From Symsagittifera roscoffensis (lineage: Eukaryota; Xenacoelomorpha; Acoela; Convolutidae), in contig NC_087067.1 in NCBI RefSeq assembly GCF_963678635.1, forward strand, positions 45,518,515-45,582,514: DNA of 64,000 bases. The letters run 5' to 3'. Positions 51,375-60,506 of this stretch are shown here, in pieces. The translations under genes and the position numbers were made by a program. Numbering within the stretch: position 1 is the stretch's first letter; each line of letters starts with the position of its first letter. The notes beneath the pieces were generated by a model. That model saw only the letters and a program-made list of their open reading frames with translations, did not search any database and was not told the origin of the DNA.

Positions 51375-52502
51375 ATGATCAAATGCCCTGATTGCGAGCG
51401 GAGGGTAACATACAGAAGTAAGGGGATCGAATGCGAAGCTTGTTTAAATTGGTACCATTTAAAGTGTAGTAATGTATCCGACAAAGAATATGAGCAAATC
51501 TCAGAAATGGTTTGGTATTGTAAGAGATGTAAAGAGCAGCGAGATCAAGAAAAACCAACAGAAAATGTCAAAGCGTTCCTAAGATATGTAGATGATATAG
51601 TGAGGACGGTAAAGAGGGATCCAGATATAGTGTTTAAAGCAGCTAATGAGCTCCACCCCAACTTACAATTCACTATCGAAAATCCGGATTCGAACGGAGA
51701 CTTAGCCTTTCTAGATTTGAACATTAATGTGGACTCACGAAAAAAGGTAACATGTAGATGGTATCAAAAACCAACGGATACTGGGACTATCCTTAACTTC
51801 AGAAGCTGCGCTCCATTGCAATATAAACGCAATGTAGTTGAGGGTACTGTTCATCGAATTTTTAGAAGTACATCAACATGGGAAAACTTTGACAAGGCAA
51901 TGAAGATTAATAAAGAACAATGGGTGGATAATCAATACCCTGAAAAATGGTCAGATGGTGTCGTATTAAGAACGTTGAATAAGATCATCGACCGAAAAAC
52001 TGACACACGAACAACGGTAACATCAGTCAAGGAAGATCCTTTAAAAGTCAGTGCACCCATTATAACATTACAATACCGGGGTAATGCATCGGAGTGGTTT
52101 GCTGCCAAACTGCGTCAAAACGCCGGAGCCCAAGTGATATTTACTACGAGAAAGCTCAAGACTTGCCTACCGTCCCTTAAATCTCCCTTTGCGAAAGATT
52201 TGAAATCCAGAGTGGTCTACAAGCTCACATGTAGTGGATGTAATTCCACCTATGTTGGACAAACGGTCCGGCATTTGACCACGCGGATTGAAGAGCATCA
52301 CAAGGAAGATTCGCCAGTAGGGCAACATTTGAGAGAATGTGACAGAGATGGTAAGAGCGCTGAGCTTAAGTCTGAGATTATAGATCAATCAAGTAACATA
52401 CAGAAACTCCTCACTCTGGAGGCCTTACACATTTGGAAAGAACGCCCCAGAATTAACACGCGCGAGGAGTTCAGGAGCAGGGAGCTGACATTAAAATTAT
52501 AG
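51375..52502 (+). CDS. PLE H: PHD finger, RT motif C onward, GIY-YIG nuclease (375 aa, truncated)
   Basis: The ATG at 51375 comes from pLTR sequence, so the ORF is a chance fusion; the element's protein is entered at the PHD. PHD C4, C7, C20, C23, H28, C31, C49, C52; then FLRYVDDIVRTV (RT motif C), the RT thumb-side region (HRIFRSTSTW, KEQWVDNQYPEKW) and the GIY-YIG nuclease (VYKLTCSGC, STYVGQT, TTRIEEH) to RSRELTLKL. Uninterrupted, unlike copy G, and differs from it at few residues (for example CRWYQK for CGWYQK and MVWYC for MLWYC). It lacks RT motifs A and B, so it cannot be an active RT. Confidence 0.8.
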   Translation: MIKCPDCERRVTYRSKGIECEACLNWYHLKCSNVSDKEYEQISEMVWYCKRCKEQRDQEKPTENVKAFLRYVDDIVRTVKRDPDIVFKAANELHPNLQFTIENPDSNGDLAFLDLNINVDSRKKVTCRWYQKPTDTGTILNFRSCAPLQYKRNVVEGTVHRIFRSTSTWENFDKAMKINKEQWVDNQYPEKWSDGVVLRTLNKIIDRKTDTRTTVTSVKEDPLKVSAPIITLQYRGNASEWFAAKLRQNAGAQVIFTTRKLKTCLPSLKSPFAKDLKSRVVYKLTCSGCNSTYVGQTVRHLTTRIEEHHKEDSPVGQHLRECDRDGKSAELKSEIIDQSSNIQKLLTLEALHIWKERPRINTREEFRSRELTLKL

Positions 52503-52742
52503 TACATGTTTAAACATGACTAAAAATTGCATTTTTTGAAAAAATAAACTGACATGTCAGTTTGGATAAAACATCAAATCGAAAAATTATGACTCAAGTA
52601 ACAAAAAAGTATGGAAATTGCAATAATCGATGAAATAATGATTACGTAATAACAGATGTAAGAATGTGATTGGTTAAAAATTTCTAACATGTTCTTTTTG
52701 AATTTCATACATGATCTTTGATCATTTTATTGTAAATAAAAA

Positions 52743-52800
52743 ATTTTATATCCTGACGATGCACAAAATGTGCGAAAACGTTTGAATTAACAATTTTAAA
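52743..52800 (+). ncRNA. Hammerhead-ribozyme motif in 3' pLTR of PLE H
   Basis: CTGACGA (52753-52759), GCACA-aaa-TGTGC stem, GAAA (52774-52777) and ACGT, identical to the copy G motifs. Confidence 0.75.
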
Positions 52801-52804
52801 AAAT

Positions 52805-52998
52805 TCTTAAAATGATCAAAGATCATGTATGAAATTCAAAAAGAACATGTTAGAAATTTTTAACCAATCACATTCTTACATCTGTTATTACGTAATCATT
52901 ATTTCATCGATTATGACAATTTCCATACTTTTTTGTTACTTGAGTCATAATTTTTCGATTTGATGTTTTATCCAAACTGACATGTCAGTTTATTTTTG
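52805..52998 (-). repeat. Inverted pLTR segment after PLE H
   Basis: Minus-strand copy of the first part of the PLE 3' UTR (from the CTGACATGTCAG block to the TTTGATCATTTT block), directly abutting the end of copy H and lacking the hammerhead. It forms a large inverted repeat with 52545-52735. Confidence 0.7.
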
Positions 52999-53452
52999 TA
53001 ACATTCGCCCGGAAGATACATATCGACGGAAAACAAAACTAAGTCTTAAGACGACTGGCTAGCGTCTAAACAGAGCTTTGCATGCTTTTCACCGTCTCTA
53101 CCAAGCCAGTACTTTTCGGTGGGTCGACAAAAACGTTACTGCCTTCGGCTTCGGTCAAAACACTCAAATTAACTAGATTACATGCAAAAATAGTGAGCTC
53201 ATGGCTGGGTCTCAGTATCCCCAGACCACGAGGTCACTCCTAAAAACAGGGCTACTACTATTTATTATATTACTATTGTTTTTGTTCAGTAGATAAAAAT
53301 CATCATCTCCATCGAAGATGGATCAACCCTTTCCCCCAACTCCTAGCTTCTCATCCCTATCAAAATGAATCCAGATATTAATTAAATTCAAGTCAGGACA
53401 TGACAGGAAGCTAAAAGTTTATGTAACAGGATAAAAGTTTCAGTTCCTTTAC

Positions 53453-53841
53453 CCTTCCGGATTGATGAATCCGCTGGATCAAGCTCGCTAATCCTGATTT
53501 TCTCTTAATCCGGAAGGTCGTCTCTCACCCTTCACCGTTGTTCGCAACGGCCTTGCAACTATTGTAGCAGCACAATAGTTGCAACTCGGAGTGTTTTTCT
53601 GTTACTCTGTAACTCGTTGTTGTTTTCCGATCTCAATTTCGTTGTTGTTGCTAGCGCAGCTAATGTTGTTCTCTTTTTCTTTCTCGTTTTAGTCAAAATG
53701 GCCGTTTCTGACATTTCTCAGAAATATGACGTCATAATTCGAATTTTTGAAATTTTAAAATACCAGAATATTCTAGCCCTCACCGTTTGGCCAATCGTTC
53801 CAATAACGTTCCTATTTCTTAATAATCGTCAATCCGGAAGG
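53453..53841. repeat. Inverted-repeat block with CCTTCCGGATT arms
   Basis: CCTTCCGGATT at 53453-53463 is inverted as AATCCGGAAGG at 53507-53517 and again at 53831-53841. The arms could bound a small fold-back element. Within it lie two strong hairpins (53535-53584) and a short open frame (53617-53871) without a recognised domain. Confidence 0.4.
53535..53584. promoter_or_regulatory. Two adjacent perfect hairpins
   Basis: CCGTTG-ttcg-CAACGG (53535-53550) has a UUCG tetraloop if transcribed. TTGCAACTATTGT-agcagc-ACAATAGTTGCAA (53553-53584) has a perfect 13-bp stem. They lie 3' of the minus-strand ORF block, so they could be its RNA end or part of the inverted-repeat element. Confidence 0.5.
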
Positions 53842-54717
53842 CCTACTGCTAAAAATTCGAAGTCTGCATAAATTGCATTTTGGCCATTCTGGTCGAATGT
53901 CGCATACTCCCCGGACAGTCCCGTCAATGTCCTCATTGAATCGCACAATGTTCGCAAAATGGTTACAGTGTCATCGAACAGAATTTATAAAATGCACGAA
54001 ATTACTTTTATCCACGTCACATCGACTCACTGCAGAACATAAATGGCATCATACTACATCACTATAGCCTTCAAATTCTTTCATTAATCTGCACATTGAG
54101 GATATAACCTAAGATAAAACATATTTTCTGACTCCCAGTGTCAATGTCCCGATTAAAACTTTTTCTCTTTGATTTAAAAGGTGTTGGCTTGCAGGACAGT
54201 CCTGCCAACCAACAAGCTAAAATTATCCTACTACGCTTTTCCCTTCGGAAATCTTGCTTGTTATTGTCCTGAATATTAAAACTAAGAAACTTTGTGGTTA
54301 GAAAGAACTATGAAACAATCTCCCTCTTCGAGAGATTACTCAAGCCTTCCATGTCACCACAAAGTGATCAGTCTTCCTAAGTGATTAAAAACAATCATGC
54401 AGGCTGGAATATTTAAATATACTCTCCTATTAAGCCTTTCTAAATAAATAATAAGTGTCTCTAAAGCCACTTCAACTAAAATCAAAATGCAAATTTATCA
54501 ATGCAACAATTTCAAAACTCAACTAAATGTTTCAGTTTTCAATTACAACTTGGTTGCTTGGTTTCTCACTTGAGTTTTTCACACACATAAAACAATTCTG
54601 AGTTTTAACTTTTCTTCATCACTCCTTTGTTTTCTTCTTTTTTCGTCGTTTAGAAGTTCTAAAACTTCTAAATTCTTCTAATTCCATCTCTTTTTCATCT
54701 TGTCTTTCGGTCATCCG
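53842..54717. other. Presumed 3' flank of the minus-strand ORF block
   Basis: No gene recognised. GGACAGTCC-type motifs occur at about 53906 and 54199 and once more near 63650, at the other end of the ORF block. Confidence 0.35.
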
Positions 54718-55125
54718 TCAATGTTCCATTTCTTCCTCCTGTGATACTGACTCTGCACTCTCAGTTTCCGTATCTTGTAACACGTCGTTGGCTATCCTGA
54801 CGCTGTTGGAAGCCGTCCTCCAACACTTCTGCTCTTCTACCCTCTGTTTACAGCAAGGTAGGGGATCCACGTTGGATTCTCTGTTTCTGCAGAAGCTGTT
54901 GTGGAGACACAACGTCACGTTTCTCTCCAAATCTTCTTTCAGCATCTCTGCCTTCTCATTTCTACTACGCTCACTCGTCCTGGAAATTCTTTTCACAGCG
55001 GTGGTCACTGCATTTCGATGAGTCACGAAAGCTCGCTTGAAACCTCCTCCCCCAATGTCCAGCTGATATTCACTGTACACTCTGCCGTGCTTCGACATAG
55101 CTTTTTCGCATACTCGTACAACCAT
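54718..55125 (-). CDS. C-terminal frame of the ORF block, 135 aa
   Basis: ATG at 55125, overlapping the last 103 bases of the 1484-aa ORF in the -1 frame. Basic in its first half (KRISRTSERSRNEKAEML), then Cys-containing and acidic towards the end (SAESVSQEEEMEH). It may be a separate small protein or a frameshift extension of the preceding ORF. No family recognised. Confidence 0.4.
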   Translation of the reverse strand: MVVRVCEKAMSKHGRVYSEYQLDIGGGGFKRAFVTHRNAVTTAVKRISRTSERSRNEKAEMLKEDLERNVTLCLHNSFCRNRESNVDPLPCCKQRVEEQKCWRTASNSVRIANDVLQDTETESAESVSQEEEMEH

Positions 55126-58100
55126 GCATTCATGTTAGCTCTGAACCATGGCATCAATCGTTTTCTTGCCCATATCTTCTTCACTTCCATCGGAATGTTT
55201 AGAACTTTGCACATTGTCTCAAAAAGATCTAAATCTTTTAAACAATCTAATTTCCGCAATTGTTCTCTCGTTGGTGCCTCCTGTCTATTATTTTCTCTCA
55301 CATGAGCTTCCAGCCATCGTATCGCCATCATAACTCCCACTATCACTATTGTTACGGGCTGTGATGAATCTGGTAAACCCATGGAGAGCAGCTCTCCAGA
55401 GTCCCAGATCAACATCAGATTACTACGCTTGGGATACCACCAGGTCTGCAGCAAGCAGTGGCAAGGAAACTCGTCATGCGTCAACATGATGCTCCTCCAA
55501 TTACGTTTTCCCGAAGCTTCCAGCAATGGTTCCACTTCCATCATCACTCGGTGGACATCATCATTCTCATCTACTGCATTGTAATCTGTGCCAGTTGATC
55601 CTCTCTGTTTCTGTCTCTCAAAGTCACTGAAGTTCCCGCTCACATACCCCATGAACTTTTTTCCTAGTATTGACTCCAATTCTTCTTTGGTTTTCTCTGG
55701 AACTGCTGAGAACATCTTACACAGTAACTCGTAAGACTTTTCAGACATTCTCGCCAATCTCACACACTTTGGCACTGAGAAGGCTTGATCCACGATCGTT
55801 CTTGTACTCTTCACGTCCACAGCCACGAAATGTACAGGATATCTGCTCTTGCACATTGGAGCCAACGTTGAACCCACCAAATATCGTGCTCCTGATGGTC
55901 TACAATAAGTCTCGCTGTATCTGATGTTCATTTCCGTCTCGATTGCTTCCCTCCATCTTCCTATGTATTTCTGTTCAGTCTGCAGAACTCCTGGGAATAC
56001 TTCTACACTGATGGCTGTGACCACCTCATGTTTCTGTTCCAGATTCAATAATGACTCTAAAGAACCAAACATGCTGTAGAATCCTAGTGCAGTCACTAGA
56101 TTCACATCGTTTCCTCCATGGCAATCTGCTATCAGTTCCGTTTCTGTTCTAGCTTTCATCACTACATTTCCAAACAATACCGTCAATTGCTTGTGTTGTT
56201 TCTCCAGGGTCTTCACACAGTCCAAACCTCCACAAACGTGACCCTCCAGTCCACAGACTTCCGCCAGACAGCTACCAGGTTTGACCCAGTCTTCTGGTCC
56301 CCAGCCAGGCAACTCCACTTTATCTTCTCCGTTGCTCTTTGAGGCTGTTATCATCACATTATATATGATATTGAGGTCACGCAGGTTACAGTCTGCATTC
56401 AGTTCCCTCTGTACGTCTTGTGTCGCCCGTAATATTGAGTCAGCGTTGGGACTAGGACACCATGATGGCCTCATCAATTCCCACACTGCCATCAAGCTCG
56501 TTCTCAGTAATTCATCTGAGAATCCCAACCCAAACTCCACTCTCTTGTCGGATTTTGGTACTGAAGGTGCAGTCACCTCTTCTTCCAAGACCAGTCCCAA
56601 TTTGGCCTGTGGATTGCTAACGCTCTTAATCGTTACAATTCTGGACGTCCAGAATCTTAGCAACACCGCCTGCTCATAATCGAAGAAGCAATCGCGTATG
56701 TCTTCACTCAGGAAAGGATTATACGCTATCCCTATGATCCCGGATACGTAGCTATATGACTTCTTCTTGATCGGTCCACAGTATTCACTGGATTTCGGCA
56801 ATGCTCCCATAGATTCTTTAGTGAGTCTCAGCTCCTTGTTTGAGAATCTCCTGATCTCGTCTATCTTTTTCATGGGTTCCAATTCCTCAGGTTCTTTCAT
56901 GTTTACCCTCATCGGTTTACTTTGCTGCATATCCAGCAGTGCTAGCAAGAATAAGGCTTTCGTTCGCTCATCGCCTTCCCTCAACATTTTAACACAAGTG
57001 TTTAATGCAGGTTTTGAAATCTGCTCTATCAGGAATCGAATGAAACAGAGAGCGTCTCTCCGCTTCGCACACGCTACTGATGCTCCCTCCTGGACTATCA
57101 GATCCCTCAGATTCGTCATAAGGAAAACCTTTTCTTCTTTTGATCTCTTTCTTTCTTCTGAATCATATTCTTCGCGAGTCAGTCCCATCATGCACCAGGC
57201 GAACCTGAGTTGTAACTCTGTTCTTACGTAAGGTACTGCCACGAGAGCATGTATTCTTGGCGTAGTCCTCATTTCTTCCTCGAAATACCTCAATACTACT
57301 GCTTTCCATGGAAGGCTCACTAACTGCTCGATCGTTTCCGCATCTACGTCAGACGACGCCAAAGTTCCATACGCCTTCTGCTTGAGGGTGGTGCCTTGCA
57401 ACATCGTTTTCAGATAACCCTCCATGGCTTTTTCGTCTTCCAGGGCCATTACATACCCTCTAGCCGAGTTTCTGTATGCCAACATCTCCATGTATCCACC
57501 GGTGGGCCCATCTATCGACACAGTCTCCGACACTGTCAGTCGGTTGTATTCCACTGGTGTTAGTTGTCCTGCAACACTTCCCTTTCCATGATTCATGGGA
57601 GATGGCTTGAAGTACCTCATTTTGCTCTCTCCACATTGGCTGAGTATTTCCATTTCCAAGGTTGCTCCAGTCAGAGTGCGGTCACTCCTTTTGGATTTAT
57701 AACCGGTTGACTTCATCCCCGCCATGAGAATGGGTGGCACCATCGCTATATCAGTTAATATTCTATCTGTGCCAGACAATTGATAATCACCTTGCCCCAA
57801 ATCCATGACCTCCTCGACTCGTTTCCTTTTCGCTGAGTTACCAGCTTTCATCGATATTTCTGAATCCACTTTCGTCTTTCCAACTCTCCTCGGCATCACT
57901 CTGCTGCCTAACTTCATTTTCATCGCATTGATTTTATCAATCATCATTTTCGATCGCATCGTCCCTCTCCTGGTCCCTGACAGGTACACCACCTCTCCTT
58001 CATCGTCCTGCGGTGTCATCTTGATGGGAGAATTCGCTTCACTCTCATCAGTGGCTGAGACGATCAATAAGTCACTCAGTCTCCCTTCACACTCATCAAG

Positions 58101-59477
58101 CTTGTCAAGTACTTCTCTCATCAAGGGCTGATTGAGACCTGTTTTGAGGATGGACTGGGTCCCATAGCTCTGAATCACGGTCCAGACTTCTTTCATAAAC
58201 GCCACTCTGTCCAGCTTACATCCCGTCCTACTCTCGTGGTCTCGGTGATGTACTTCCCATTCTTCTTCGGGCAGCGTTCCCAAGAAAGGTACTCTGGCTG
58301 AGGCCTCTATTCTTCTCCTCCGAGGTGATTCCATGAGGATTCTCTGGTCGTTATTTCTTGAATTGCCAGGAGAGCTGCTCTCCGGCAAATTCCGTTTCAT
58401 TTCCATAAAGGCTGACGGAGGCTCCAGTGTCGAGATGCCTTCATCCGCTGGCTCAGTCGTTTCCAACGTGTCTGCATTGTTCTCAAGATCACTGAAGATA
58501 TTGAAATCCAGGCTGGATGTTCCTCCTGTCGATGCCCTGTCGTCTTCCCCGCCAGCTTGATCTTGTTGCATGGGTTCTTCGGTTTGACGGCTTCCACTCT
58601 GTCCGTCATTTCCTTCAGATTTATCTTTGTTCGGGCTCGATGGTCCTTGTTCGTCATTGTCGGCTTCTTCCTGGAATCTCGGTATGAGCAATGTACCGGC
58701 CGATTTATCTTCCTCTTCCCCATGGACCACTTTGATTTCTTCGCAGCCGAAGGGTGCTAGGAAAATTCTTGTCTGCAGTACTCCTCCCACTTTCATTTCC
58801 TGTTTTACGCTAGTCAGGATCAATGAGGCTTCAGGCAATTCTGTCCTGCCTCTCATTCTCATCGGAGCTAAGCCTAGTCCCTTCCATTCCTCATCAAATC
58901 TTCCAGGCTTGGGAGTAGCGGCGTTGCTTATTCGCCTTCTCGTCGCTTGATCCGTGTACGCAAATCGTGTGTACTGTAACACGGCGGCATTTCTCCCCAC
59001 GAAGTATGGATCCATCGTCACCGAGAAATCCCCTACTCTCCTTTCATTGGTCTCGAATGCTCTCAACCTAGGAGTTTGTACCACGGAGACTGCTCCGAGC
59101 AACATCCTTATTATTAGAGGGAATTCAGGGATTGCCTCCGGTAGCTTCTTGTAATCGCCCCAGTCCTTCGTCTCTTCTCTCACCTTGTGATATGCTGCAG
59201 TGAGACGAGGCACTCTGGTTATTTCACCATTCGTTTTGTCATAGGGTCTCAGAGAAAGCTTTGGAAACACCTCGATGTGTCCTCTTTCTACTTCTCCCAT
59301 GCGGTCACGGAAGTGATCGTCAAAATTGATGACTGTCATCTCTGGCTCCGATATTTTCGCAAATAACAGATCTTCACTCATGAGCTCCCTTAATGTGTTC
59401 TGCTCACACCAGTTCAGTGTACTACCTATAAGCTTCCACTTTAACGTCAGGGAACGCAAACATGACTGCTGGTCCAT
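55023..59477 (-). CDS. Unrecognised 1484-aa protein, uninterrupted
   Basis: ATG at 59477; 4.45 kb without a stop or intron. Regions visible: a globular N-terminus (1-245); an acidic, Ser/Gln/Glu-rich linker (about 270-370, with EEADNDEQGPSSPNKD); a basic patch with MKMKLGSRVMPRRVGK (about 515-540); then a long globular part (about 600-1480) with His/Cys-rich stretches such as CGLEGHVCGGLDC and FPCHCLLQTWWYPKR. No polymerase GDD/YxDD, helicase Walker or protease motif was seen. The multi-domain size, absence of introns and overlap with neighbouring frames speak for a mobile-element or virus-like structural or replication protein, not a host gene. Function unknown. Confidence 0.65.
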   Translation of the reverse strand: MDQQSCLRSLTLKWKLIGSTLNWCEQNTLRELMSEDLLFAKISEPEMTVINFDDHFRDRMGEVERGHIEVFPKLSLRPYDKTNGEITRVPRLTAAYHKVREETKDWGDYKKLPEAIPEFPLIIRMLLGAVSVVQTPRLRAFETNERRVGDFSVTMDPYFVGRNAAVLQYTRFAYTDQATRRRISNAATPKPGRFDEEWKGLGLAPMRMRGRTELPEASLILTSVKQEMKVGGVLQTRIFLAPFGCEEIKVVHGEEEDKSAGTLLIPRFQEEADNDEQGPSSPNKDKSEGNDGQSGSRQTEEPMQQDQAGGEDDRASTGGTSSLDFNIFSDLENNADTLETTEPADEGISTLEPPSAFMEMKRNLPESSSPGNSRNNDQRILMESPRRRRIEASARVPFLGTLPEEEWEVHHRDHESRTGCKLDRVAFMKEVWTVIQSYGTQSILKTGLNQPLMREVLDKLDECEGRLSDLLIVSATDESEANSPIKMTPQDDEGEVVYLSGTRRGTMRSKMMIDKINAMKMKLGSRVMPRRVGKTKVDSEISMKAGNSAKRKRVEEVMDLGQGDYQLSGTDRILTDIAMVPPILMAGMKSTGYKSKRSDRTLTGATLEMEILSQCGESKMRYFKPSPMNHGKGSVAGQLTPVEYNRLTVSETVSIDGPTGGYMEMLAYRNSARGYVMALEDEKAMEGYLKTMLQGTTLKQKAYGTLASSDVDAETIEQLVSLPWKAVVLRYFEEEMRTTPRIHALVAVPYVRTELQLRFAWCMMGLTREEYDSEERKRSKEEKVFLMTNLRDLIVQEGASVACAKRRDALCFIRFLIEQISKPALNTCVKMLREGDERTKALFLLALLDMQQSKPMRVNMKEPEELEPMKKIDEIRRFSNKELRLTKESMGALPKSSEYCGPIKKKSYSYVSGIIGIAYNPFLSEDIRDCFFDYEQAVLLRFWTSRIVTIKSVSNPQAKLGLVLEEEVTAPSVPKSDKRVEFGLGFSDELLRTSLMAVWELMRPSWCPSPNADSILRATQDVQRELNADCNLRDLNIIYNVMITASKSNGEDKVELPGWGPEDWVKPGSCLAEVCGLEGHVCGGLDCVKTLEKQHKQLTVLFGNVVMKARTETELIADCHGGNDVNLVTALGFYSMFGSLESLLNLEQKHEVVTAISVEVFPGVLQTEQKYIGRWREAIETEMNIRYSETYCRPSGARYLVGSTLAPMCKSRYPVHFVAVDVKSTRTIVDQAFSVPKCVRLARMSEKSYELLCKMFSAVPEKTKEELESILGKKFMGYVSGNFSDFERQKQRGSTGTDYNAVDENDDVHRVMMEVEPLLEASGKRNWRSIMLTHDEFPCHCLLQTWWYPKRSNLMLIWDSGELLSMGLPDSSQPVTIVIVGVMMAIRWLEAHVRENNRQEAPTREQLRKLDCLKDLDLFETMCKVLNIPMEVKKIWARKRLMPWFRANMNAWLYEYAKKLCRSTAECTVNISWTLGEEVSSELS

Positions 59478-59832
59478 AGATCACTGTCACGAACTCGGTG
59501 ACTCCTCTGATCAGCGCCAAGGGATCGGTCCTCATAGCCAAGCTCAGATCCGTTAATAGCGGCATGCCTCCAACATGTCGTCTAACATCTTCCTCTCTTT
59601 CAATTGTCTCGTCTTCTCCGGTTCCAAAGCGATTTTGCTGCAAGAGATATTGGATAAGAGTGTGTCTCAGATCTCTTATTTTGTTCCACGAGTCCGTGGA
59701 TTTCTTCATATCCAGGTTCCTCACTCTCTCTTTCATCTGCTCTGGACAACGTGCCAGTTTCATTAGTCCTCCCAAGTTTCCGTGGGTTATTGCTATCAGT
59801 GTCAGAAGTCCATCTAGTCGCAGGTTCTGTAT
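59422..59832 (-). CDS. Linking frame between the 230-aa and 1484-aa ORFs
   Basis: Open for about 136 codons from 59832 to 59422 with no ATG in its first part (the first practical start is TTG at 59775). It overlaps the end of the 230-aa ORF by 19 bases in the -1 frame and the start of the 1484-aa ORF by 56 bases in another frame. The sequence is protein-like (NLGGLMKLARCPEQM, LIQYLLQQNRF, MPLLTDLSLAMR). It may be the continuation of the 230-aa ORF by frameshifting, or show indels in this copy. Confidence 0.45.
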   Translation of the reverse strand: MQNLRLDGLLTLIAITHGNLGGLMKLARCPEQMKERVRNLDMKKSTDSWNKIRDLRHTLIQYLLQQNRFGTGEDETIEREEDVRRHVGGMPLLTDLSLAMRTDPLALIRGVTEFVTVIYGPAVMFAFPDVKVEAYR

Positions 59833-60506
59833 TCATCCGTGAGCAGTATCGCCGGTCCTTTCACGAAACTCTCCGCTCCGAATGTCACGAACAAGGCTAT
59901 TAATTCCACTATCGATACTCTCACTACTGCTTGGAGGAATTCCTTTATCAAATAGTGCGAGACTTTCGGGTAAACTTTTGCCAAGAAGGACGCGGTCCAT
60001 CCGGCTCCCAACCCTTCTAGCATGCTGTCTGTCCTTTCAAATCCCTCCTGTCCCTTCACTTCCTGGGTCCAGAAGGTTTCCAGAGTAATCTGACACATTC
60101 TGTTCACAAACTCAGCGGTCTTTTCTCCGGCATTTTCCGCCAGGTTCACCTCCTTCAACAAGTAGGCATGTATCTTCGTGATCATTACGGGGCTTTGCTG
60201 AAAAGCATCTGCACCCAATGCCGCTACTCTAGGATTCAGGTGTAGCCACTGGTTGGCTTCCGGCTTGGTTCTCAGAACCATCGCCTCCAGATGAGCTCTC
60301 GTCTCTAGTGAGTTTTTTCTTCTTGTGTCTTCACTTGCCACCTCCATTGCTCGGAACCATAAGTCGTTGGACATTGCCGTGATCACTCGATGGTCGTCGT
60401 CTATTCCCGGTTTCAGTTTGAGTTGCCGACTGAAGTTGAACAGTTCCAACCCCAGCACTTCGTCCAACACTAACATGTGTAGCGCGTGGTCCTTGAATCC
60501 TCTCAT
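59814..60506 (-). CDS. Unrecognised 230-aa ORF, ATGA-coupled to the SGNH ORF
   Basis: The ATG at 60506 overlaps the stop of the upstream 972-aa ORF as ATGA (60506-60503). Helical, rich in Leu/Ala/Val (LVLDEVLGLELFNFSRQLKL; VIELIALFVTF-type segment near the end). No family recognised. The coupling suggests termination-reinitiation on one RNA. Its end runs into the linking frame at 59832-59422. Confidence 0.55.
   Translation of the reverse strand: MRGFKDHALHMLVLDEVLGLELFNFSRQLKLKPGIDDDHRVITAMSNDLWFRAMEVASEDTRRKNSLETRAHLEAMVLRTKPEANQWLHLNPRVAALGADAFQQSPVMITKIHAYLLKEVNLAENAGEKTAEFVNRMCQITLETFWTQEVKGQEGFERTDSMLEGLGAGWTASFLAKVYPKVSHYLIKEFLQAVVRVSIVELIALFVTFGAESFVKGPAILLTDEYRTCD

Larger units (their letters stand above)
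51373..52820 (+). mobile_element. Penelope-like element H, 5'-truncated, inverted next to G
   Basis: Plus-strand copy that begins abruptly at the PHD finger and runs through YVDD, GIY-YIG, stop codon and 3' pLTR with hammerhead. It is joined directly, head to head, to the inverted partial pLTR of copy G at about 51372-51384. Such a truncated inverted partner is a known outcome of Penelope insertion. Beyond its 3' end an inverted pLTR segment follows (52805-52998). Confidence 0.8.
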
